Source: Candidatus Omnitrophota bacterium
Lineage (GTDB): Bacteria; Omnitrophota; Gorgyraeia; Gygaellales; Profunditerraquicolaceae
Reading direction: 5' to 3'
Assembly (NCBI GenBank): GCA_028687525.1
Contig: JAQTZX010000104.1
Coordinates: 1 to 5,644, forward strand
Length of the DNA: 5,644 nt
A program made the translations under genes and the position numbers. The notes below the pieces were generated by a model. The model made no database searches. It saw only the letters and a program-made list of their open reading frames with translations, and had not been told where the DNA came from. Positions 1 through 5,534 of the stretch are shown here, piece after piece; within the stretch, counting starts at the first letter, position 1, and each line of letters begins with the position of its first letter.

Positions 1-708
1 CATAAGAATAATATGCTGAAATCCGTGGCGGAAATGGTCAGGGAGTTTAAAGACGAGCCGTATACTCTGTTCTGGCTGCTTGGGAACGAGAATGTGTACG
101 GGGTGGGGTGTAATGCCGACAAAGAACCGGAAGTTTTTTTCCGTTTTGCGAATGAAGTTGCCAGGCAGATCAAGGCGATAGACCCGGATCATCCGGTTGC
201 TATCTGCAGCGGCGATGCCCTGTTTCTGGACCGTTTCGCGAAGAACGCCCCGGATATCGATATATTCGGCACCAACGTGTACCGCGGCGGGTATGGTTTC
301 GGTTTTCTGTGGAGGCAGGTCAGGGATCTGGCCGGCAAGCCGGTATTTATCACTGAATACGGTTGTCCCGCGTACGCGGAAGGCAGTTCTTTGGAGGAAG
401 CCGAATCCATGCAGGCCCAATACCACCGGGGCTGTTGGGAAGACATCGAATTGAATATGGCGGAATCGGAGGGCGCGGGAAATGCCATCGGCGGCGTGAT
501 ATTCGAATGGCTGGATGAGTGGTGGAAGGCGTACGAGCCATGGATACATGACCGCAAAGGGTATTTCACCGGGCCGTTCCCGGACGGATATATGCATGAA
601 GAATGGCTGGGGCTTTGCAGCCAGGGGAAAGGCAAGATGAGCCCGTATTTAAGGCATTTACGCAAAGCTTATTTCGAGTACCAGGATATGTGGACTAAGA
701 GCAAATAA
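1..708 (+). CDS. Clan GH-A (GH2/GH5-like TIM-barrel) glycoside hydrolase, 5' end missing
   Basis: The frame is open from base 1, so this is the C-terminal 235 residues of a longer protein; the in-frame ATG at 13 is probably internal. What is seen: LLGNEN, with the putative acid/base Glu at bases 88-90 (end of strand beta-4 in clan GH-A), and FITEYGCP, with the putative nucleophile Glu at 355-357 (strand beta-7), 89 residues apart. A downstream FEWLDEWW block (about 508-531) probably lines the sugar site. The protein is clearly a paralogue of the hydrolase at 2013-3356, sharing KDEP, LGNEN, IDPDHPVA, VYRG, GGVIFEW and EEW blocks. By that comparison about 160 N-terminal residues are missing, which may include a membrane anchor. 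Known for the clan: retaining hydrolysis or transglycosylation of beta-glycosides. Substrate cannot be read from sequence. Inferred role: processing of an extracellular polysaccharide with the downstream genes. A GH72-like glucanosyltransferase activity is an alternative. Confidence 0.85.
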   Translation, partial: HKNNMLKSVAEMVREFKDEPYTLFWLLGNENVYGVGCNADKEPEVFFRFANEVARQIKAIDPDHPVAICSGDALFLDRFAKNAPDIDIFGTNVYRGGYGFGFLWRQVRDLAGKPVFITEYGCPAYAEGSSLEEAESMQAQYHRGCWEDIELNMAESEGAGNAIGGVIFEWLDEWWKAYEPWIHDRKGYFTGPFPDGYMHEEWLGLCSQGKGKMSPYLRHLRKAYFEYQDMWTKSK

Positions 709-815
709 AAAAACATTTTTTGTAATACGTTGCAATTAAATGAAATAGAAAGGAGGCGGGAACCGCGAAAATAGAAAATTATTTAATGGGATGGCACTCT
801 GAACAATATAAGATT

Positions 816-823
816 AAGGAGGG
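816..823 (+). promoter_or_regulatory. Strong ribosome binding site for the binding-module gene
   Basis: AAGGAGGG ends 6 bases before the ATG at 830, close to an ideal Shine-Dalgarno and spacing, so it fixes the start and predicts high translation. The rest of the 121-base gap (709-829) holds a second AGGAGG at 751-756 with no start codon at a useful distance and a small GCGG-GAA-CCGC hairpin at 756-766. I found no convincing promoter or terminator there. Confidence 0.8.
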
Positions 824-829
824 ATAGAA

Positions 830-2032
830 ATGAAAAAACTGTTTATTTTAGCCATGCTTATGCTCATGAGCGTGGGATGTGTTGTTGCTGAAGAAAGTGC
901 GGCGGTACCGGCCGGCGGCGCAACGGTTGCGGCTTCTGATACCCAGAATGCTCCGGCAGGCCAGAACAAGGAATTTATTGTATATACCGACAAGAACGCG
1001 CGCGGCAGTCACTTTTTCCCCTCGGGATGGATCGGGGATTTCGGTGATCTCAAGCTGAATGATCAGTATGCGAACAACCCGCATTCGGGCACCACGTGTA
1101 TTCAATTCGTGTATTCCGCGAAAAAATCCCAGAACCAGGGATGGGCAGGTTGTTATTGGCAGAATCCCGCGAATAACTGGGGAAGCAAGAAAGGCGGATT
1201 CGATCTTACCGGCATGAACAAGCTGACTTTTTGGGCCCGCGGTGAAAAAGGCGGCGAACTCATCAAGAAATTTTCCGTCGGCGGGATCAAAGGGGTATAT
1301 CCGGATTCCTTGAGCGTTGAAATGGGCCCGGTTGAACTTACGGATTCCTGGAAGGAGTATTCGATCAACCTGGCGGGCAAGGATGTTTCATATGTTAACG
1401 GGGCTTTCTGCGGGGTGACCACTTCCGACTTGAATTCCCAGGGATGTACGTTCTATCTTGACGATATCAAGTTTGAGTTCGATCCTTCCCTGAAAGAGGA
1501 GGGCCCGAAAAAAGAGTCCATGCCGTTTTACGTGTTTTCGGACAGTTCTTCCGCCAACAATCACTTTTTTCCGTCGGGGTGGATGGGGGATTACGGAGAT
1601 TTGAAACTGGAACAGTCCTCCAAGGAAGACCCGTATTTGGGCGATACCTGTATAAAGATCACCTATAACGGAAAAGCTGCTCAAGGCGCGCGTTGGGCGG
1701 GAATGTATTGGCAGGATCCGCCGAATAACTGGGCGACTATCGATAAAGGATATGATCTTTCTGCGGCGTCCAAGCTTACTTTCTGGGCGCGCGGCGCGAA
1801 AGGCGGCGAGAGGATAGAAGAATTCAAGGTGGGCGGGCTTATGGGAGAGTATTCCGATTCCGATACCGCGACCATAGGACCGGTTATCCTGAACAAGGAC
1901 TGGACACAGTATACGATCGACCTTAAAGGCAAAGATATGACCAAGATCATCGGAGGATTTGCCTGGGCGACCAACATAGATGTCAACCCCGAAGGGGCGA
2001 CTCTTTATCTTGATGAAATCAAGTACGAATAA
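830..2032 (+). CDS. Exported protein with two tandem carbohydrate-binding-like domains
   Basis: The 400-residue product starts with a lysine pair and hydrophobic stretch (residues 1-16), giving an export signal. Cys17 in MSVGC could be lipidated, but position -3 is Ser rather than Leu, so signal peptidase I cleavage after VVA (residue 20) is equally possible. Residues about 21-46 form an Ala/Gly/Pro-rich linker. Two homologous domains follow at 48-216 and 232-400, each with HFFPSGW-GD-GDLKL, WAG-YWQ-P-NNW, KLTFWARG-KGGE, VGG, GPV-L, GKD and a closing YLD-IK-E strand. The aromatic-rich beta pattern suggests a jelly-roll, galactose-binding-like module (CBM or CIA30-like); no catalytic motif is visible. 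Inferred role: binding the polysaccharide handled by the flanking hydrolases, as a surface or periplasmic partner. The 3' end overlaps the next gene by 20 bases. The family name is not recognised with certainty. Confidence 0.85.
   Translation: MKKLFILAMLMLMSVGCVVAEESAAVPAGGATVAASDTQNAPAGQNKEFIVYTDKNARGSHFFPSGWIGDFGDLKLNDQYANNPHSGTTCIQFVYSAKKSQNQGWAGCYWQNPANNWGSKKGGFDLTGMNKLTFWARGEKGGELIKKFSVGGIKGVYPDSLSVEMGPVELTDSWKEYSINLAGKDVSYVNGAFCGVTTSDLNSQGCTFYLDDIKFEFDPSLKEEGPKKESMPFYVFSDSSSANNHFFPSGWMGDYGDLKLEQSSKEDPYLGDTCIKITYNGKAAQGARWAGMYWQDPPNNWATIDKGYDLSAASKLTFWARGAKGGERIEEFKVGGLMGEYSDSDTATIGPVILNKDWTQYTIDLKGKDMTKIIGGFAWATNIDVNPEGATLYLDEIKYE
971..2029 (+). repeat. Tandem domain duplication within the binding-module gene
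   Basis: Copy 1 covers about 971-1477 and copy 2 about 1523-2029, separated by a 15-residue linker rich in Lys and Glu. A hand alignment gives about 83 identities over about 168 residues with almost no gaps. This indicates an old in-gene duplication whose two copies have kept the same fold and probably the same ligand surface. One Cys is shared by both copies (residues 90 and 274); copy 1 has extra Cys at 108, 194 and 206. Confidence 0.85.
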
Positions 2033-3356
2033 TAGTACCGGAAACTGTGAGTGCGAAGGAACACCCCGATCCCGGCATGCCCGGGGACGCTGGTTTATGG
2101 CCGGCGTTCTCTGCGCCGGGATCGCGGTGTTCCTTTTGTTTTTATGGATGTCCGTTCAGCCCAGGCCCGCGGTGTATATCCGGAAATTGAAGAACAACCG
2201 GTACAAATTGATGACGGGGAACAGGCCGTATGTGGTCAAAGGCGTCTGTTACAATCCTATCCCCGTCGGCAGCAGCCATGACTATGACTGGTGGTCGGAC
2301 CCCTATAAACCGTGGCTGGTGGACGGAAAGCTGATGAAGGATATGGGGATCAATACGGTGCGTATTTATCAGTCCGGTGAAAATCCCGAGCAGGTAAAGA
2401 AAGTCCTCAAAGACCTTTTTAATCTCTTCGGGATACGCGTGGTTATGGGGAACTGGCTGGGGTTCTGGGAATATCCCTGCCCGTTTTACGGGGATAAGGA
2501 TTTCCAGCAGAGGGTAAAGAGCGAAGTATTGGAAATGGTAAAAACTTACAAGGATGAACCCGGTATCCTGCTGTGGATACTGGGGAATGAGAATAATTAT
2601 TCCTGTCAGGGGAACATAAATCCCTGGTCAACGGATGAAATAGACGCCGAGCCGGATCTTCAGAAACAGAGATTTATGCGGTTTCAAATTTATTATTCTT
2701 TTATAAATGAAGTGGCGCAGGAAATTCATAAGATAGATCCGAACCATCCGGTCGCTCTCGGTAACGGGGAACTTATCGGTCTTGATGTGGCAAATCAGTA
2801 TTGCCGGGATGTGGATTTGGTGGCTTGTGTTATTTACCGCGGCAAAACTTTCGGCAATATGTTCAGGTCTCTGCGGGCGACCTTTGATAAACCCCTGTTG
2901 ATTTCCGAGTTCGGGGCGGACAGTTTTAATGCCGAATTGCTGAAGGAAGACCAGAACATGCAGGCTTTTTTTCTGGAAGCGCAATGGCGGCAGATATATG
3001 AGAACCTGTCGGATAACCCCGGGGAAGAGGGTAATTGTATCGGGGGGATCATTTTTGAATGGACCGATGAATGGTGGAAACACAATAGTTATGATCCCGA
3101 AAGCTGGAAGATCCATGATACCGAATCCAACTGGTCGAACGGGAGCTATTACTTCGACATCAAGGCAAACGGCAACAAGAATATGAATGAAGAATGGTTC
3201 GGAATCGTCGCCGTCAATCCCGCCGAAAAAGAAGGGGGTTTGGATAAGCGGATCCCCCGTAAGGCGTACTATGTATTGAGGGAATTCTGGAAAAATCCCG
3301 CCGCCTACCTTAAGAAAAACAGCAATAACAGCAGGAAAAAGGAAAGCGCGAATTAA
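2013..3356 (+). CDS. Membrane-anchored clan GH-A glycoside hydrolase (GH2/GH5/GH72-like)
   Basis: The 447-residue product has a short basic N-terminal tail (RSRHARGRW, about 19-27), one hydrophobic segment (about 30-48, rich in Val, Leu, Phe) and an outward-facing catalytic domain from about 55 to 430. Clan GH-A marks: KGVCY (76-80), INTVRIY with Arg117 (strand beta-2), LGNEN with putative acid/base Glu193, and ISEFGAD with putative nucleophile Glu299. FEWTDEWW near 348-355 probably contributes to the sugar site. Start choice: ATG 2013 has a GAAGGGG 15 bases upstream and keeps the basic tail. An in-frame ATG at 1980 would add 11 residues but has poor ribosome-site spacing; ATG 2097 would lose the basic tail. 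It overlaps the previous gene by 20 bases, so translation may be coupled. A terminator-like hairpin lies in its 5' coding region. Inferred role: remodelling beta-glucan-like polysaccharide at the membrane; hydrolase and transglycosylase cannot be told apart here. Confidence 0.85.
   Translation: MKSSTNNSTGNCECEGTPRSRHARGRWFMAGVLCAGIAVFLLFLWMSVQPRPAVYIRKLKNNRYKLMTGNRPYVVKGVCYNPIPVGSSHDYDWWSDPYKPWLVDGKLMKDMGINTVRIYQSGENPEQVKKVLKDLFNLFGIRVVMGNWLGFWEYPCPFYGDKDFQQRVKSEVLEMVKTYKDEPGILLWILGNENNYSCQGNINPWSTDEIDAEPDLQKQRFMRFQIYYSFINEVAQEIHKIDPNHPVALGNGELIGLDVANQYCRDVDLVACVIYRGKTFGNMFRSLRATFDKPLLISEFGADSFNAELLKEDQNMQAFFLEAQWRQIYENLSDNPGEEGNCIGGIIFEWTDEWWKHNSYDPESWKIHDTESNWSNGSYYFDIKANGNKNMNEEWFGIVAVNPAEKEGGLDKRIPRKAYYVLREFWKNPAAYLKKNSNNSRKKESAN
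2056..2143 (+). terminator. Intrinsic terminator or attenuator inside the second hydrolase gene
   Basis: Arms 2056-2076 and 2115-2135 pair over 21 positions with one mismatch (C2066 against C2125); the inner ten bases CGATCCCGGC and GCCGGGATCG are perfect. The downstream arm runs into TTTTGTTTTT (2134-2143). The 38-base loop can form extra GC pairs (for example CCCGG 2071-2075 with CCGGG 2081-2085 as an alternative fold). It starts 23 bases after the binding-module stop codon. The structure is seen directly; termination is inferred. On the minus strand there is no matching T tract, so it should act in the plus direction only. Confidence 0.7.
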
Positions 3357-3358
3357 AA

Positions 3359-5002
3359 ATGAGTAAAAACCGGTTTTGTTTTATAGCGGCCTTTGTATTA
3401 ACCGCGATATCCGCGGGGAATCCGTTCCTTTTTGCCCGCAATGCACCCGTTAATGCCGCCACCGGTAAAACGATCGAAGAAGCGAAAATTCCCGCTGAGC
3501 GGATTGAAGCGTTCGAAAACCTGAAAAATGAATATTTCAAGGATAACCGGTATTCGGAATTCATCCAGTTTATAAAAAAGTCTTTCCCGGAGAAAAAAGA
3601 CCTTGTTCTTTATGTTAATTATTATACGGCTTTAGCACGTTATGAACAGATGGCAAATCTGGAGAAAGAACAAAAATGGGATGAATATTTCGACCGGGGC
3701 AATGATTATAAGACTGAAATAGAGAATAATGCCCGGAAGGTGGTTGAGAATTCCGGTCCGCATGATCCGTTGAACATATACGCCCGGGTATTGCTCTGGC
3801 GTTTTCACCGGGAACAGCAGGGGGTTTCGCATCGGCAGGAATCCCAGGAGCTTCTTAAAGCGGTACAGGAATACTCGCAGGCGTCCGAGTATATGGCTCC
3901 GCTTAAACATGCCGGAGACGCCGTGTTATCATACGGGGAGACGGCAAAGGCTGAAGGCGTGTACCGTCTGTACGCGGAGAAGCTGGCGCGGACTTCGGGA
4001 GGCGCGGAAGAAGTGAATAAATTCGCCCGCCGGGTTTACGAAGAGGGTAAGTTCGAGTTCGCGCAGGTCTTGTATACGGTATATATTGATAATATCGTCA
4101 AAGTCTACCCGTTGGAACAGGTAGTCGCGAACTTGAATGAGATAGCCGGATTGTTCCTTGTCCAGAAAGATTTTATATCCTATGCCGTGAAGATATACGA
4201 TAAGATTGAAGAAGTCGGAGGGAACACGGTTTTTACCGAAGCTATGATTCTTCAGCGCGCTTTTGCTCTTATTAAAGCGAAAGAGTATCTCCCGGCAAAG
4301 AATCTATACCAGGATTTTATAAAAAAGTATCCCTGCAGCAATAATTACGACGAAGCACTTTTTAAATTAGGCATTATCTATACCTATGTTTTGAGGGACA
4401 TGGATAAAGGACGGCTGTGTTTTGAGCAGGTGGCGCAGAAAAAGGAATCCGTTTCCCTGAAAGAATGCGGGGAGGAAGCTCAGAAAACGACCCCCTGGCT
4501 CATTTCCAGCCTTTACCAACTGGGGCTTCTTTCGCAATGGGACAGGGAACTGGTCAAGGCAAAGGAGTACTATACCCGGCTTTTGGAAAAAGCGAAAGAC
4601 GGTTTCCGGGACACGGCCGGATTGTCCAAAGAAAGGCTTAAGGAAATCAATGAAGGCAGCCAGATAGAATACGGGTTGAGGTTGTTTTTGGATATTTCTT
4701 TAAAACCGGAAAATGAACGGTATGATATGTCGCGGGTGGATTTAAGTGCATCGGTGGTGCGCGGTAAAAACAAAGAGCCCGTGAAAGTGTTTTCGAATTA
4801 CTATATGGCCGATACCGGTTCCATGCAGCCGGAGGTGCAATATCTTTGGTCCGGGAATACCGGTGCGGCAATTCCCTCTTTTGATGAAAACGTGCTGGAT
4901 ACTTCCTATGACTACAGCGGGACAAAAGAGATAAATCTTGTGGTGGTTTCTCCGCAGGGCGTGTTCGACCGCAGTCTGTATCTTCTGGATGTGAATGAAT
5001 AA
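3359..5002 (+). CDS. Exported TPR-type helical repeat protein with C-terminal beta domain
   Basis: The 547-residue product begins with a signal peptide (basic residues, hydrophobic 7-19, cleavage plausible near residues 26-33). Residues about 40-430 are alpha-helical and rich in Tyr, Ala, Leu, Glu and Lys. TPR-like units are clearest at about 294-361 (AFALIKAKEYLPAKNLYQDF, then EALFKLGIIY) and 383-412 (SLYQLGLLSQWDRELVKAKEYY). Residues about 435-547 change to a beta-rich pattern with Tyr and Ser-Gly turns, ending in EINLVVVSPQG and YLLDV, suggesting an Ig/PKD-like sandwich. TPR domains are protein-interaction scaffolds, and periplasmic TPR proteins accompany many polysaccharide synthesis and export systems. 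Inferred role: periplasmic scaffold or export partner for the hydrolases and binding protein. The start lies 2 bases after the previous stop, with AAGGAAAG about 13 bases upstream, so the two genes are surely co-transcribed. No enzyme motif was seen. Confidence 0.8.
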   Translation: MSKNRFCFIAAFVLTAISAGNPFLFARNAPVNAATGKTIEEAKIPAERIEAFENLKNEYFKDNRYSEFIQFIKKSFPEKKDLVLYVNYYTALARYEQMANLEKEQKWDEYFDRGNDYKTEIENNARKVVENSGPHDPLNIYARVLLWRFHREQQGVSHRQESQELLKAVQEYSQASEYMAPLKHAGDAVLSYGETAKAEGVYRLYAEKLARTSGGAEEVNKFARRVYEEGKFEFAQVLYTVYIDNIVKVYPLEQVVANLNEIAGLFLVQKDFISYAVKIYDKIEEVGGNTVFTEAMILQRAFALIKAKEYLPAKNLYQDFIKKYPCSNNYDEALFKLGIIYTYVLRDMDKGRLCFEQVAQKKESVSLKECGEEAQKTTPWLISSLYQLGLLSQWDRELVKAKEYYTRLLEKAKDGFRDTAGLSKERLKEINEGSQIEYGLRLFLDISLKPENERYDMSRVDLSASVVRGKNKEPVKVFSNYYMADTGSMQPEVQYLWSGNTGAAIPSFDENVLDTSYDYSGTKEINLVVVSPQGVFDRSLYLLDVNE

Positions 5003-5012
5003 AGGCTGTAAG

Positions 5013-5444
5013 TTACGAGGAATACGAATGCCGCTGTCTGAGGATCGGCAGTAAGCCCACCAGCTCAGGCCTGTCCAGTTTTATTCCCGCCCGATATTGA
5101 GCGAACCAGATCGTTTTCGACCAGGCTATTTTTCCCCGGGAATACATTGATTCTCCCCGGCCGGGAACAGGCAGCCATATTTCCAGGGGAGTATTCAGGG
5201 GGAGGTAATGTGCCGATAAAAGGCCGATTCCTTTGGCGCTTATATCGCAGGTTTGGAGCAGGCCCCATTCTTTAGAGCGGAGGTTCCGGTAGCGGATGGT
5301 GAGTTTTGCCGGAACCCGTTCGAATATGCGTTCGTCTTCACGTTTCTTAGGGATAAGATTCCGGAGGAAACGGCGTGCCGAATAAAAAAACCGCGGTTTT
5401 TTTACTGCGTTGTCCCGCGGTTCTCTTTTTTTTTCATTCTCCAT
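5013..5444 (-). CDS. PilZ domain protein, putative cyclic-di-GMP receptor
   Basis: The 143-residue product has a very basic N-terminal extension (residues 1-37) and then a PilZ domain. The two c-di-GMP contact motifs are present: RxxxR as R39-IFE-R43 and D/NxSxxG as D67-IS-AK-G72. The later AGIKL strand (119-123) also fits the family. PilZ proteins bind c-di-GMP and pass the signal to partners, often controlling exopolysaccharide synthesis or motility. No signal peptide is visible, so it is cytosolic; the basic tail could touch nucleic acid, membrane or a partner. It converges with the TPR gene, with 10 bases between stop codons. The ATG at 5444 is the only plausible start (in-frame stop TAA shortly upstream, no other ATG, GTG or TTG before the domain). 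It has no Shine-Dalgarno and lies 8 bases from a -10 box. A hairpin with T tracts lies in codons 8-20. Confidence 0.88.
   Translation of the reverse strand: MENEKKREPRDNAVKKPRFFYSARRFLRNLIPKKREDERIFERVPAKLTIRYRNLRSKEWGLLQTCDISAKGIGLLSAHYLPLNTPLEIWLPVPGRGESMYSRGKIAWSKTIWFAQYRAGIKLDRPELVGLLPILRQRHSYSS
5384..5422 (-). terminator. Attenuator-like hairpin in the first codons of the PilZ gene
   Basis: Reading the minus strand, AACCGCGG (5422-5415) and CCGCGGTT (5396-5389) form a perfect 8-bp stem with an 18-base loop, followed by T residues to 5384 (seven T in all, two of them in the stem). It lies only about 23 bases into the predicted transcript and would give an RNA of about 60 bases if it terminates. 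It encodes the EPR and KKPRFF residues. Function is inferred. Confidence 0.5.
5389..5434 (+). terminator. Plus-strand terminator antisense to the PilZ 5' end
   Basis: The same 8-bp stem (AACCGCGG 5389-5396, CCGCGGTT 5415-5422) is followed on the plus strand by CTC and nine T (5426-5434), a good intrinsic terminator shape. No terminator-like structure was seen between the TPR stop codon and this point, so this is the first good stop signal for the four-gene operon. That would give a 3' untranslated region of about 430 bases fully antisense to the PilZ gene. Confidence 0.55.
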
Positions 5445-5452
5445 GGAAAGTA

Positions 5453-5481
5453 ATTATAGGCCTTTTCCACGTCGATGTCAA
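5453..5481 (-). promoter_or_regulatory. Perfect-consensus sigma70-type promoter for the PilZ gene
   Basis: On the minus strand, TTGACA (5481-5476), a 17-base spacer and TATAAT (5458-5453) match the housekeeping consensus exactly. The sequence just upstream is A/T-rich, like an UP element. Eight bases (TACTTTCC) separate the -10 box from the PilZ ATG, so transcription should begin at or within one or two bases of the start codon. Confidence 0.85.
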
Positions 5482-5490
5482 GAAAAATGA

Positions 5491-5534
5491 ATGTTGTTGG
5501 AAAAAAGGGGGACGGTTCAGTAGTGTCCCAACAT
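5491..5534. repeat. Nested inverted repeat, possible dispersed repeat or mobile-element end
   Basis: GGGAC (5509-5513) and GTCCC (5525-5529) form a 5-bp stem with an 11-base loop, flanked by ATGTTG (5491-5496) and CAACAT (5529-5534). Such GGGGAC...GTCCC segments between genes can belong to REP-like families, but a single copy is visible. The sequence from 5535 to the window end is AT-rich; I see no gene in it, only a small ACAAT-CTGT-ATTGT palindrome at 5582-5595. Confidence 0.4.

Noticed and set aside
189..665. Minus-strand frame of 158 codons opposite the first hydrolase
   Set aside because: Composition is Ser/Pro/Arg-rich as expected for the complement of a coding frame; the plus-strand frame has catalytic motifs.
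709..722. A-run then T-run after the first hydrolase as a terminator
   Set aside because: It has no GC-containing stem; an A/T-only pairing with a 1-2 base loop is not a credible terminator.
878..880. Cys17 of the binding-module protein as a certain lipoprotein attachment site
   Set aside because: Ser at position -3 is atypical for a lipobox and an ordinary VVA cleavage site follows, so only a possibility is stated.
1980..2012. Upstream ATG at 1980 as the start of the second hydrolase
   Set aside because: The nearest GGAGG is 23 bases away and it would enlarge the overlap with the previous gene; ATG 2013 is better placed, though 1980 is not excluded.
2051..2281. Open frame of 76 codons overlapping the second hydrolase in another frame
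   Set aside because: It lies wholly inside a gene with clear motifs, has an Arg/Pro-rich shadow composition and no family resemblance.
5029..5050. TGCCG/CGGCA hairpin near the convergent stop codons as a terminator
   Set aside because: The stem is only 5 bp with a 12-base loop and no T tract follows on either strand.
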